From Promethearchaeota archaeon (GTDB lineage: Archaea; Asgardarchaeota; Lokiarchaeia; Sigynarchaeales; SOKP01), in NCBI GenBank assembly GCA_030605085.1, contig JAUWBH010000008.1, forward strand, positions 1-64,000: a stretch of DNA of 64,000 nt, given 5' to 3'. How positions within the stretch are numbered: position 1 is the stretch's first letter; each line of letters begins with the position of its first letter. Both the position numbers and the translations under genes were made by a program. The notes beneath the pieces are model-generated. The model searched no databases. It was not told where the DNA came from and saw only the letters and a list, made by a program, of their open reading frames with translations. Positions 54,510-63,959 of the stretch are shown piece after piece.

Positions 54510-56060
54510 CTATTTATCAAATTCATCTTGAGAAAAATGATTAATATTATAATAACTTAACCTCTTAAGATAAGGGTCTAGACGCATTGAAAATGATTGA
54601 AAGTTTTTTTTCTTTTTAGGTGTCCATCCTGTTTCTGCCACAGCTGTTAGTCGAGGGAATACTTGCCATTCTAAACGCTTAACATCTGCAACATATTCCG
54701 TCCATAAACAAGCTTCAAACCCTAATATTTGTTTATGGAATTTTTCTTCTAATTCTTCTGGAATTGGGTCGTATTCGTAAGTCTTTTGCAATGGTATTAT
54801 GTCATAAGGATAATTCAAATAAACAGCGCTCATTTCTGAAATTACAACATCCCTACTCTTTCTAATATGTTCTAAAACTATGTTAAAATTGGCGGTCCAA
54901 TATTGACATATAGCATTGCTAACTAAATTATCGTTTAAAATTTCGTTCCAACCCATTAATCTATGGCCGTGAGAAGCCAAGTATTTCGCGATTCTGTTAG
55001 TAAAATAAACCTGTAAATCTACTTCATTTTCTATCCCTTCATTTTTTATCCGAGTCTGACAATCAGAGCATTTTTTCCATCTTATTTTCGGGACCTCGTC
55101 TCCGCCGGTATGAATTATCTCGGAAGGAAAGATTTCCATAACTTCGCTTAAAATATCTTTTACGACATCAAAAGTTTTTTCTTTTCCTACACAGAGTACA
55201 TTTTTATGAATACCAAAACGAGTACTCACTTCAAAAGGGCCCCCTGTACAGCTTAATTCCGGATGAGAAGCGATAACAGCCGTTGTATGACCAGGTAAAT
55301 CAATTTCAGGAACAACGGTAATAAATCGTTCAGCGGCATAATTTATAATATCCTTCAAATCTTTTTGAGAATAATATCCAGAAATAGGAATTCCATCAGT
55401 CTTTCCTGTCCTTTTATTAACGATCGTACCTTTCCTTTTTGAACCTACTTCTGTAAGGAGAGGATATTTTTTTATTTCAATCCGCCATCCTTGATCGTCT
55501 GTAAGGTGCCAATGAAACACATTTAACTTCAAAAATGCCATCTGATCAAGAATTTTCATTACTTCTTCTTTACCAAAAAAATGCCTAGACTCGTCCAGCA
55601 TAAATCCACGCCATGAAAAGCGGGGATTATCTTCAATTTTTACACATGGAATAGCCCATTCCAAATTCTTTTCGCTGGAACTTTCTATTTCAGGTGGAAG
55701 AAGCTGTCGTAACGTTTGAATGCCGTAAAAAACTCCGGAAGGTGAAGTAGCAGATATATTAACATTGGTATGAGATACTTGAAGGATATATCCTTCAGAG
55801 TCTAAAGTTCTGTGATCATCAATAATTTTAAGTATTATAACATTGTTATCTTCCTCTTTGGAGGTTACATTATTTATAGATAGGTTGAAGCCTGTTGCTG
55901 GAGATAATAGTTGTTTTAAAAATTCAGCATTTTTCTTTAACTTCGAATCTGTTAGAATAGTTGTTTTATCGTCTATTATAAATACTCCGTCTTCTGGGGT
56001 AATTTTTACTGGCTTAGGTATAATAGAATATTTAGAAAGTGATTTTTCTTTTTCCTTCAT
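54510..56060 (-). CDS. Beta-N-acetylhexosaminidase, GH20
   Basis: A 516-residue enzyme. An N-terminal GH20b domain (SIIPKPVKITPEDGVFIIDD) is followed by the TIM barrel FSWRGFMLDESRHFFGKEEV, then LNVFHWHLTDDQGWRIEIK, YSQKDLKDIINYAAER, and the catalytic IIHTGGDEVPKIRW (D-E). It removes terminal GlcNAc or GalNAc by substrate-assisted catalysis. No signal peptide is seen, so it is cytosolic or non-classically exported. It is in a leftward run with two sulfatases, suggesting use of sulfated amino-sugar glycans. Confidence 0.92.
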   Translation of the reverse strand: MKEKEKSLSKYSIIPKPVKITPEDGVFIIDDKTTILTDSKLKKNAEFLKQLLSPATGFNLSINNVTSKEEDNNVIILKIIDDHRTLDSEGYILQVSHTNVNISATSPSGVFYGIQTLRQLLPPEIESSSEKNLEWAIPCVKIEDNPRFSWRGFMLDESRHFFGKEEVMKILDQMAFLKLNVFHWHLTDDQGWRIEIKKYPLLTEVGSKRKGTIVNKRTGKTDGIPISGYYSQKDLKDIINYAAERFITVVPEIDLPGHTTAVIASHPELSCTGGPFEVSTRFGIHKNVLCVGKEKTFDVVKDILSEVMEIFPSEIIHTGGDEVPKIRWKKCSDCQTRIKNEGIENEVDLQVYFTNRIAKYLASHGHRLMGWNEILNDNLVSNAICQYWTANFNIVLEHIRKSRDVVISEMSAVYLNYPYDIIPLQKTYEYDPIPEELEEKFHKQILGFEACLWTEYVADVKRLEWQVFPRLTAVAETGWTPKKKKNFQSFSMRLDPYLKRLSYYNINHFSQDEFDK

Positions 56061-56236
56061 TGTTAGAGAATATTGTTAATTTAATTAGGATTATAAATAA
56101 ATTATTTAAAAATTATAAATAATATTTACATTAAAAATTTTTTTTAAGATAAACTACACAAATGTAGAATAACTGTTAACTTTGAATGAGAATCTTAAAG
56201 AGATTCTCAATTTTTTATAAGAAAAAGTATTAATAA
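56061..56236. other. Intergenic AT-rich region upstream of the GH20 gene
   Basis: Nothing coding is recognised. It holds the likely promoter of the GH20 gene. The downstream part merges into the sulfatase relic at 56237. Confidence 0.3.
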
Positions 56237-56350
56237 TTAAGCTTGAGCTTGTTTTTTAGGGAAAGGATCTTGAAGATTTAGGATTTTGTGAAACATTTTA
56301 TCAGTTAATTTGTTTCTAATTTTTCTAAAATCCTTATTGTTCCATATGAA
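56237..56350 (-). pseudogene. Sulfatase C-terminal relic
   Basis: On the minus strand the frame reads FIWNNKDFRKIRNKLTDKMF, then HKILNLQDPFPKKQAQA and a stop at 56237-56239. This is the end of a sulfatase: compare the ending ELLDKLVHEIINAQSLYPKK of the gene next to it. The catalytic part is absent. Confidence 0.6.
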
Positions 56351-56353
56351 TCA

Positions 56354-57907
56354 TTATAACGCACCCATTTTTTTCGGATAAAGACTTTGAGCGTTGATAA
56401 TTTCGTGCACTAATTTATCCAATAGTTCAAGCCGCAACTCAGGATTGGAATACCACAAATTATTTAATTCCTCGGGATCATTTTCGCGATCGAATAGATC
56501 TCCATAGCCGTGCAATTTATTATAAATCGTTAAAGTATATCTTTCGGTGACTAAGCTTTTTACCCTCATCTCTAAATTGCCAAAAGGTAGTTTTTCTTTA
56601 GTACGTCGTTTATTGCTGATATCTGCCTCGTCTACCTCAATTAAGCAAGAATCTCTTACTTTTACGCAAGGATCTTTTAACACCGGAGTAATATCAATAC
56701 CTTGAATATCAGGTGGTATAACTCCTTTATCGATATTACTAAGATTCAAGATAGTTGGTGCAAGATCAACCGCACTTACAAGAGAATCAGAAATACCTCC
56801 TGATTTTGTGACTCCTGGAACCTTCCAAATTAGCGGAACATTAAATATTCCATTAAAGCCCATAAATCCTTTCAAAATCATCCCATGATCTCCCATCATA
56901 TCTCCATGATCGCTGGTATAAACTATCATCGTGTTATCAGCAAGCCCTAATTTTTCTAAAGCCGCTAAAATTTGCCCTACACTATCATCAATCATTGAAA
57001 TCATTCCATAAGTTTTGGCGATAAAATTACGAGCTTCTTCCTCTGACGCGGTGTGGAACAACATTTTTCCCCACCTTGGAAGATCTGCGCGTGGCCCGAT
57101 AAATTTATGTTTCTTTATGTTTTCTTTATCCTCGAAACTTTTCGGTAACTCTATTTGTTCTGGTTTATACATTTCGCCCCATCTTCCTGGGGGAGTACAT
57201 GGATGATGGGGGTCGGGATAAGAAACTTTTAAAAGAAATGGCTTATCTCCATGATCACCTTTAGAATGTTTTTCTAGAAAATCAATTGCTCTGTCTGTAC
57301 AATACGAAGTTGGATAAAACTCTTCCGGTATCATACTTTCACGATATGTATGATCCACAATAGTATGCATTTTTTGAAATATTAGCTTGGCATATTGAGG
57401 GGCTCGTTCTTCTAACCAATCTGTATAATGTCCAACACATAGATCTCCATGCCCTACTAACAAATCTACTTCATCAAATCCACAGAAAGGTTTAGGAAAG
57501 TTTTCTACTAACTCTTTGCGAGATTTCTTACTTATCCATCTAGTAACTTGTTCCACAGATTTGGAGTTATCATAAGACCTACCCCAATAATTTAAGTGCA
57601 TTTTGCCAATGGCTTTAGTCACATATCCTTCTTTTCGTAAAGTTTCTGAAAATGTGGGACTGTTTTCTAAAGAGTTTAGATTTACACTAAACGCTCTGAC
57701 ACACATATTGGGATATTGTCCTGTCATAATGCTGCATCTATTCGGCATACATGTAGGGTTGGCCACATAAGCAGAGCTAAATCGAACACCCTCACTCGCC
57801 AATCTGTCAAGATTTGGTGTTTTTAAGATTGGGTTTCCCGCGCAACCCAGATTGTCAGCTCTCTGTTGATCCGTTATGAAAAACAATACATTCATTTTTT
57901 CACTCAT
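56354..57907 (-). CDS. Sulfatase (FGly type)
   Basis: 517 residues from ATG 57907 (MSEKMNVLFFITDQQRADNL). The sulfatase fold has C53-x-P-x-R in NPTCMPNRCSIMTG, where C53 becomes formylglycine. SYPDPHHPCTPPGRW and IVYTSDHGDMMGDHGMILKG carry metal and sulfate ligands (DHGD). The family hydrolyses sulfate esters; the substrate is not set by sequence, and a sulfatase-maturing enzyme is not in the window. It is an adjacent homologue of the sulfatase at 59018, with relics of two more. Confidence 0.9.
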   Translation of the reverse strand: MSEKMNVLFFITDQQRADNLGCAGNPILKTPNLDRLASEGVRFSSAYVANPTCMPNRCSIMTGQYPNMCVRAFSVNLNSLENSPTFSETLRKEGYVTKAIGKMHLNYWGRSYDNSKSVEQVTRWISKKSRKELVENFPKPFCGFDEVDLLVGHGDLCVGHYTDWLEERAPQYAKLIFQKMHTIVDHTYRESMIPEEFYPTSYCTDRAIDFLEKHSKGDHGDKPFLLKVSYPDPHHPCTPPGRWGEMYKPEQIELPKSFEDKENIKKHKFIGPRADLPRWGKMLFHTASEEEARNFIAKTYGMISMIDDSVGQILAALEKLGLADNTMIVYTSDHGDMMGDHGMILKGFMGFNGIFNVPLIWKVPGVTKSGGISDSLVSAVDLAPTILNLSNIDKGVIPPDIQGIDITPVLKDPCVKVRDSCLIEVDEADISNKRRTKEKLPFGNLEMRVKSLVTERYTLTIYNKLHGYGDLFDRENDPEELNNLWYSNPELRLELLDKLVHEIINAQSLYPKKMGAL

Positions 57908-58026
57908 GATAATCAAATAGCTAAGGTTATTAAATAATAGTTAAGAAAATACTGAAATTCAAATATAGTTTAAGATAAAATCTAAAGTTTAGAATTTTTT
58001 TTTTTTATATGATTTGGAAAAAGCTT

Positions 58027-58935
58027 TTAGAGCCAGTTCGCCTTAAGAGGTTTCCTACTTGGAATTCTCATATATTTAGCTTTTGGACAGCCGATCGCTA
58101 AAGAATATCCTACAGTATGCTTTCTAGGAATCTTTGCTATTTTTGAAACTGTTTTAAACTGATTTAAAAACGCAGTAATATACCCTAAAGAACAAGTTCC
58201 TAACCCTAATGTTTCTGCTGCGAGCATTATTTGACCAGCAGCCAATGTACAGTTTTCTATTAAAGAAGAGGAATCTTTAGGAGAGTGAACTATGATGAGT
58301 TCTGCGTTCCAACGCCAAACTTCCTTACCCTTTTCAATTCGGGTTAATTTTCTCTTAAACGATGGTATGGCTTCTTCAATTGCTTTCATTAATGATTCCG
58401 GAAATACTTTTTCTAACGATTCTCTTCCCTCAGAGGTTTCAAATTTTTTAACCAAATTAGATACTTGTAAACTGCATTCGTCTGATAATTTAGTAAGTAA
58501 TTCACGACTTTGTACGACTGTAAAATATACATTTTCTTGATTATGTGCTGTTGCAGAATATCTTCCCGCCCAGTTTAATATCTTTTCGATTAATTCCTTT
58601 GGAACTGGTTTTTCTAAGAATTGCCTTCTCGACCTTCTTGTTCGAAAGAGGTTTATTAATGTGTCAAATGTGGGTATGTTCTCTTTTAAAGGAACATCCA
58701 TAATATTTTCTGAGGGATGACTTTTTAAGGTTATTATATTAACGGGACATATCGCAACACAATGTCCGCATTCAAAGCATAAATCTTCGAAACCATCAAT
58801 TAAATGCAGTGCGTCCGATTCAAATAAATAAAAACTACATTCTTCAGCACAAGCTTTACACTTAGTACATTTTTCAATATTTATTCTAATTTTCTTATTT
58901 TCAATTATTTTTTGCTCAGTAATATTATCTCTCAC
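58027..58935 (-). CDS. Ferredoxin-nitroreductase fusion (paralogue)
   Basis: The 302-residue protein has 4Fe-4S motifs CTKCKACAEECS and CFECGHCVAICP at the N-terminus, then a nitroreductase domain (FRTRRSRRQFLEKPVP; AAETLGLGTCSLGYIT). Same plan as the protein at 13605-14408. The start is ATG 58935. It lies between two sulfatase genes, so it may be part of that cluster; role unknown. Confidence 0.85.
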   Translation of the reverse strand: MRDNITEQKIIENKKIRINIEKCTKCKACAEECSFYLFESDALHLIDGFEDLCFECGHCVAICPVNIITLKSHPSENIMDVPLKENIPTFDTLINLFRTRRSRRQFLEKPVPKELIEKILNWAGRYSATAHNQENVYFTVVQSRELLTKLSDECSLQVSNLVKKFETSEGRESLEKVFPESLMKAIEEAIPSFKRKLTRIEKGKEVWRWNAELIIVHSPKDSSSLIENCTLAAGQIMLAAETLGLGTCSLGYITAFLNQFKTVSKIAKIPRKHTVGYSLAIGCPKAKYMRIPSRKPLKANWL

Positions 58936-59017
58936 CTTTTATCTATCATTATTTCATAACAATTACCTGTCATTATTTAAAAAAGATAATCTTTTTTTAT
59001 TAATTATTATTCTCAAT

Positions 59018-60541
59018 TTAAGTTCCAGCAACTCTTTTGGGATAATGAGTTTGTGCCTTGAGATTTTCGTGTAATAATTTATCTACCAGTTCAAATCTTT
59101 TCTCCTTGAAATCACTATCATACCATAGATTATTCATTTCGTTAGGGTCATTTTTTTTATCATAAATGTCTCCATAACCAGGCACACTTTCGTACACAGT
59201 CAATTTATAATCCTCAGTAACTAAATGTCGTAATCGGGATTTAAGTGGTCCTATTTCCTCATCATTTTCAACGAAGCAACAATCCCGGATTTTTGTTTTA
59301 GGTTTCTTTAAGATTGGCGTTATATCATAACCTTGCATATCTGGGGGATGGTACCGTTCTTTTATCCCTAAAAGATTTAAGATAGTTTTTGGATAATCTA
59401 TAGTACCCACTAAAGAATCAGTAGTTTCTCCTGGTTTAGTTAATCCAGGTACCTTCCATATCATTGGAAGTTGCAGCACTCCGTTGTATGGGCAAGGTCC
59501 TTTAAATAAAAGTCCGTGATCCCCCATTAAATCCCCATGATCGCTAGTGTAAATTACAATTGTATTATCTGAAATTAATTTTTCTAAAGACGCTAAAATT
59601 TGTCCTACACTATAATCTACATATGCAATTGAGGCATATGTTAGAGCAGTAATTTTTCGGACTTCATCTTCAGTTGATTCTCGCAAAAATGCTTTCTTAA
59701 ATGGTGGATTTTTCAAATGCTGCCCTAAAAATTCATGATTATATAACTTTTTTGCATCGTGAAAACTTGCGGGAAGTTCTATATCCTCAGGTTTATACAT
59801 ATCTCGAAATCTTTTTGGAGGGATAATAGGATAGTGGGGGTCAGGAAACGAACAATGTAGATAGAAAGGCTTATTTCCATAATCTCCTTTCGCGTACCGT
59901 TCCAAAAATGCAATGGTGCGTTCTTGAACGTAGGTTGTGCTATAATACTCTTCTGGGATATCGTCGCAATAAAGACTAAACAAATAATCATAGTTTAGGC
60001 ACCTTTTTTTAACTTCCTCTGCTACAGAAGAAGATTTCTCTTCTAACCATTCAATATAATGTCCTGAGCAGATGCTGCCATTTCCTACAACTAATTCTAC
60101 TTCATCATACCCATAATAGGGGATTGGAAAGTTTTCTCTTACAAGATCCTTTCTACCTTTTGGATCTACCCAACTAGCTAAGTTTTCTGCTGATACAGTC
60201 TTTCTTTTAAATGGTGCCATCCAAAATTGGTGATGAATTTTTCCGATCGCAGCAGTATGCCATCCCCTCTTTCGAAGTGTCTGCGTAATGGTTGGAACAT
60301 CTTCCCTCAAATTAATTCCATTACTCCTCACACCATGCACATTTGGATAAAGACCCGTCATCATAGTTGCGCGGTTAGGCATACATATAGGATTCGTACA
60401 AAAATAGTTTGTAAACCTCACGCTTTCACTTGCGAGCCTATCTATGTTAGGAGTGTTTAAAATCTTGTTTCCATAACAGCTCAGGTGGTCCATTCTCTGA
60501 GCATCAGTTATCATAAATAAAACATTCATTTTTTCACTCAT
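59018..60541 (-). CDS. Sulfatase (FGly type)
   Basis: A 507-residue protein from ATG 60541 (MSEKMNVLFMITDAQRMDHL). C53-x-P-x-R occurs in NPICMPNRATMMTGLYPNVH, the formylglycine motif, and FPDPHYPIIPPKRFRDMYKP and VIYTSDHGDLMGDHGLLFKG give the metal and sulfate-binding residues. Close homologue of the sulfatase at 56354, with the same start and layout, so they arose by duplication. The nitroreductase lies between them on the same strand. Confidence 0.9.
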   Translation of the reverse strand: MSEKMNVLFMITDAQRMDHLSCYGNKILNTPNIDRLASESVRFTNYFCTNPICMPNRATMMTGLYPNVHGVRSNGINLREDVPTITQTLRKRGWHTAAIGKIHHQFWMAPFKRKTVSAENLASWVDPKGRKDLVRENFPIPYYGYDEVELVVGNGSICSGHYIEWLEEKSSSVAEEVKKRCLNYDYLFSLYCDDIPEEYYSTTYVQERTIAFLERYAKGDYGNKPFYLHCSFPDPHYPIIPPKRFRDMYKPEDIELPASFHDAKKLYNHEFLGQHLKNPPFKKAFLRESTEDEVRKITALTYASIAYVDYSVGQILASLEKLISDNTIVIYTSDHGDLMGDHGLLFKGPCPYNGVLQLPMIWKVPGLTKPGETTDSLVGTIDYPKTILNLLGIKERYHPPDMQGYDITPILKKPKTKIRDCCFVENDEEIGPLKSRLRHLVTEDYKLTVYESVPGYGDIYDKKNDPNEMNNLWYDSDFKEKRFELVDKLLHENLKAQTHYPKRVAGT

Positions 60542-60707
60542 TTTAATCAACTTTATAAAAATAATTAACAATATTATTTTGATACACTAGCTCATTTTAG
60601 GATTTAATATTGCAACTTATTATTAAAAATATGGATTTACTACCTTGCTTGCAATACTTAACAAAGATTTTTAATGCTAAAATTAAAGATAATGAACTAA
60701 AATTACT

Positions 60708-61016
60708 TTACTCATTTCTTAATTGGGCTTTCAACCGATCTATTTCCTTGTCTTTCTCGTCCAATTCAGATTCTAATACGCTGACTTTCCGTTCCAGATC
60801 GACCACTTTAAGCATATTTTCCACGCCTAAGAGCTCCTCTTTATTATCATCAATTCCGCTCTCTTTTTTTAATTTTTTCGTGAAATCTTCCGCGCCCATT
60901 TTTATATCATCCACCAAATCATTTATAGGAATTAATCGTGTCTTACTTGAAAGTATTATGATGACTAAGTAATAAATGCAAGTTTTAGTTTTTAAAACTT
61001 TGCCCTTCTCTTTCAA
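60708..61016 (-). CDS. Small coiled-coil protein
   Basis: A 102-residue frame ending VVDLERKVSVLESELDEKDK, a good coiled coil with heptads, preceded by MGAEDFTKKLKKESGIDD. The start may be ATG 61016 or, more plausibly, ATG 60899 (MGAED...). It may belong to the adjoining element. The opposite strand has a similarly long frame but with no motif. Confidence 0.5.
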   Translation of the reverse strand: MKEKGKVLKTKTCIYYLVIIILSSKTRLIPINDLVDDIKMGAEDFTKKLKKESGIDDNKEELLGVENMLKVVDLERKVSVLESELDEKDKEIDRLKAQLRNE

Positions 61017-61060
61017 GCTAAGATGTAAAAAATAGGTAAAATAAAGGTGGTCGCTTTTAG

Positions 61061-61258
61061 AAAAAGTCTTTTCCCTTTTATTTAATTCACGCCTTAAGTA
61101 TTTTAATTCGCTCGTGTGAACCCGTAATTCTTAAAAAGTTAATTACGGGATACATTAGGAACGAGAAAAGCAGAGCGGGATGGACTTGCACCAACGAAGG
61201 CGCGTTGTTTGCGGATTCTTTAAGCAAAATGCTAACGAAAAGAAAGGCAAAAACCTAA
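61061..61258 (+). other. Startless open frame just before the 83-residue gene
   Basis: An open frame of 65 codons after TAG 61058-61060, with no ATG, GTG or TTG until late. It reads CEPVILKKLITGYIRNEKSR, then AGWTCTNEGALFADSLSKML and TKRKAKT-stop. It sits nine bases before the next gene. It could be the C-terminus of a gene with a lost start, or chance. Confidence 0.3.
61121..61149. other. Nine-base inverted repeat
   Basis: CCCGTAATT (61121-61129) and AATTACGGG (61141-61149) around an 11-base loop. A perfect palindrome-type stem; it may be a regulatory hairpin or a binding site ahead of the nuclease operon. It lies within the startless frame. Confidence 0.5.
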
Positions 61259-61267
61259 AAATAGGAA

Positions 61268-61519
61268 GTGGTTATTACGACAGGGAGAGAAAAAATATTA
61301 GTACACAAATCAATAGATTACATAGCGTTAGAGAGAAACAACCACATTATTTACGTCGAAAAAACGGAAATACCCGAATTAATCGAAGAATTAAAAGAAT
61401 ACCTTGAAAACGATATTAAAAATAAATCCAATTTTTTTTTTTTAATAAATTTTTACTCTCATGTTATTTATAAATTCAAGAAAACAACTAATCAAGAAAG
61501 CGAAAAAATAAAGGTGTGA
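61268..61519 (+). CDS. Small protein overlapping the nuclease gene
   Basis: An 83-residue frame starting GTG 61268 (MVITTGREKILVHKSIDYIA) with a helix IPELIEELKEYLENDIKNK and a hydrophobic-to-basic tail. The stop (61517-61519) overlaps the GTG at 61516 as GTGA, so the next gene is translated with it. No family is recognised. Overlapping small genes like this fit a phage or plasmid module. Confidence 0.5.
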   Translation: MVITTGREKILVHKSIDYIALERNNHIIYVEKTEIPELIEELKEYLENDIKNKSNFFFLINFYSHVIYKFKKTTNQESEKIKV

Positions 61520-63516
61520 AAAGGATTATGAAGACAGGAATAAAAAAATACTGGAACGGAAGGTATTATTATTACAAGAATCTTTCAAATTTCGATTTTA
61601 CGATTTTGATATTAGAAAAATTTGAAGAATTCTATTTGGTTCTCAGTAAAAATGGCGAGTTTAACAAACTTAAGATTGATATTGACGAGGTTTTTAAGAA
61701 AAAATTTATCGAGTATTTTAATCAAATTACGTCAAGAAATTCAAAGAATAATATTTACGATAGTTTAGAGAGAGAAAAAAAAACAATAGACCAGATAACA
61801 GCGTCTATTATATACATTGTATTACATCTTCATTACGATATAGATTACATAATATTTCCTAAAGGGAAATTTACCGAAATTTTAAACATTAATTACGCGA
61901 AATTTACTGTGCATTTAAACCATCACATTGAAAAATATTTTAAAGTAAACGAATCGGAATATTATAAAAAAGTTGTAGAATACTACAATTTGTTTATTGA
62001 TAAATTAGATAAGATTTACAACTTGTCGTTGTCAAAAAAGTATAAAAGAATCGAATTAAAGGCGAAAGTTGTTAATCTATTCGTTTCGTTACTCGAAAGC
62101 GATGTAAAAACGCCCAAAAAAATTAGAGAAAACTTTTACAAATACAAAAAAGAACTATCGGAACTTCTCGAAAAATATGGTTTAGACATTAACACTTTGT
62201 TGAAATTAAATCAATACAAATATCTAATGCCACAGTACATGGCGGTTGTTTTAATATTTTTCTTTAAAGACCTTAGAGAAATTAAGGAAAAGAAAGAGTT
62301 AAATTTGACGAATACGCTTAGTCAAGATTTAAACTTATCCGTTAATAGACTTCAAACGCTATTCGATGTGTTAAAATTTACGGTTCAAAAAGTGGAAAAT
62401 ATGAAACTATCCAAGTTAAAACTGTATCCAAGAGAAGATTTTATAAAAGACTTGAAAAAGATTTTAACCGAATCGTTCGACATAGACGTTGAATTGATAT
62501 ATAAATTATATAAGCTAACGGACTTAGATCCCGAAACTTTTGCTAAAGAGATAGTAGCATATAAGGGAGTAACAGGAGGAAAAAAGCTAATCAGAACCAT
62601 TAAGATTAGATCGTTTACAGGCGTAATATACAAAAGAATTCGAGAAAATTTTACGAGATTGAAGGAAAAAAACTTGATTTCAGAATCGAACTTTAAAAAA
62701 GCTACAACGCTTATAAACGAAGTCATTCACGTTAAGTCATCTTCGCTCACAGATGGTTCGGTCTTTGTAATTAACAAAGAAAACTTAGAAAACATTAAGG
62801 ATAACGAGTTAAAGCAAAAACTTTCGGAACATTTTGAAAGGATATGGAGAGGGTATTATCCAAAGCATTTATTCGAAGATCCTAACGTGCCTAGCGCCTC
62901 TAAAATGCAATTAAAAGGGAATCGCAAAGAAAATTTAAGAACGGAACTTTTAAAAGAAAAACTCGTTAAAAGTTTGTTAAACGCGAAAAATTTAGAGAAA
63001 CGCGACGCAGGAATTTTTTCTCAATTAACTCTTACAACTAAAAAAGTCTATTTAGAAACCATTCAGAAGTTTGGCGTAGTTAAGAAACACAAACCCATTT
63101 TAACTACTTTAGTAAAGAAGGAAGGCGTAATCGCTATTGAAACGCCCGTGTGGATCGTACTTAAAGACGGTTCTTATTACACAGGTCACATCGATCTAAT
63201 TGCTGTTATCGACGACACATTAATTATTGCGGATAACAAAGACACCGAAGAAGAGATATTTAGGTTTTTACCTCAAATTTGCTGTTACGCGTACTTACTA
63301 AAGCAAAAGTTAGGATTTCAAAATTTTGACAAAATAATATGCGTTGGCTTTAGCAAAGACATTGTTTATAGTTTTAATCCTAAGATTTTAGAGGGAGAGA
63401 TCCTAAAATTCGTTAAAGAGATAAACTCAACTCGAACCATCCCTTTAAAGTGTATAAAACTAAAAAACAAAACAGAGTTAGACCTACAAAAAGAGATCGA
63501 GAAATTAGTTAAATAG
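61516..63516 (+). CDS. Large protein with a C-terminal PD-(D/E)XK nuclease domain
   Basis: 666 residues. Residues 1-500 are helical and unknown, with many lysines. Residues 540-640 have a nuclease pattern: TPVWIVLKDGSYYTGHIDLI (E/D in GHID), TLIIADNKDTEEEIFRFLPQ (D-x-K) and QICCYAYLLKQKLGFQNFDK (Q and Y helix). This is the Cas4/RecB-type PD-(D/E)XK core. The codons differ in texture from the chromosome: more CG-containing codons such as TCG, ACG and GCG. Together with the overlap to the small gene upstream, this suggests an integrated element. Start GTG 61516 or ATG 61528. Confidence 0.65.
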   Translation: MKRIMKTGIKKYWNGRYYYYKNLSNFDFTILILEKFEEFYLVLSKNGEFNKLKIDIDEVFKKKFIEYFNQITSRNSKNNIYDSLEREKKTIDQITASIIYIVLHLHYDIDYIIFPKGKFTEILNINYAKFTVHLNHHIEKYFKVNESEYYKKVVEYYNLFIDKLDKIYNLSLSKKYKRIELKAKVVNLFVSLLESDVKTPKKIRENFYKYKKELSELLEKYGLDINTLLKLNQYKYLMPQYMAVVLIFFFKDLREIKEKKELNLTNTLSQDLNLSVNRLQTLFDVLKFTVQKVENMKLSKLKLYPREDFIKDLKKILTESFDIDVELIYKLYKLTDLDPETFAKEIVAYKGVTGGKKLIRTIKIRSFTGVIYKRIRENFTRLKEKNLISESNFKKATTLINEVIHVKSSSLTDGSVFVINKENLENIKDNELKQKLSEHFERIWRGYYPKHLFEDPNVPSASKMQLKGNRKENLRTELLKEKLVKSLLNAKNLEKRDAGIFSQLTLTTKKVYLETIQKFGVVKKHKPILTTLVKKEGVIAIETPVWIVLKDGSYYTGHIDLIAVIDDTLIIADNKDTEEEIFRFLPQICCYAYLLKQKLGFQNFDKIICVGFSKDIVYSFNPKILEGEILKFVKEINSTRTIPLKCIKLKNKTELDLQKEIEKLVK

Positions 63517-63761
63517 CTTTTATTAAATCCTTACGTTTAAATTCTTCTAAAAAAATTGCTTTCTTTTACATTTTTACTTTTTATAATTTAAAACAATTAC
63601 TACATGGCTATGTCAAAATAATTGTCGAAAAAATGAACAACAGGTTCAAAAAATCGACAAAAAATTAAACCTAATTTTGATTTACCCTATGGAGAAGATC
63701 AAAGGAAAATAGAGTGGTTTAGACTTCTAATTTTTTTTCAAAAAAATATAAAATATACCTT
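63517..63761. other. Region between the nuclease and a short leftward gene
   Basis: No supported gene. Several short out-of-frame pieces are present. The region is more mixed in base use than the host intergenic DNA. Confidence 0.3.
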
Positions 63762-63959
63762 TTAGAAGCCAAACGCGGTTGGTCTGTTAATTATTTTTTT
63801 CATTATTTCTGTAATGCTTAGGATCATTTCCTGAATCTTTTTATCAGTCAGTTCAGATTGAATTAATTCCTTTATTCGATTTTTAGCTAGTTTTCGATAA
63901 TTTTTGGATAGATAATTTTTCAAATATCTTATATTTAACAAACTTAATAAGCATAACAA
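63762..63959 (-). CDS. Short lysine-rich helical protein, start uncertain
   Basis: A frame starting TTG 63959 that reads LNIRYLKNYLSKNYRKLAKN, then RIKELIQSELTDKKIQEMIL and a final RPTAFGF-stop. It is helical and basic. The frame is open further upstream to near the window end (IIVDKKIPEVNL) without a start codon, so the true start may lie upstream of 63959 or outside the window. Function unknown. Confidence 0.35.
   Translation of the reverse strand: MLCLLSLLNIRYLKNYLSKNYRKLAKNRIKELIQSELTDKKIQEMILSITEIMKKIINRPTAFGF

Noticed and set aside
60610..60972. A 120-codon plus-strand frame
   Set aside because: Serine/phenylalanine-rich, antisense to a well-formed coiled-coil sequence; likely a shadow.
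61180..61407. A 75-codon plus-strand frame rich in Arg and Gln
   Set aside because: It overlaps the 83-residue gene in another frame, and the latter has the better protein texture and a coupled stop-start with the nuclease gene.
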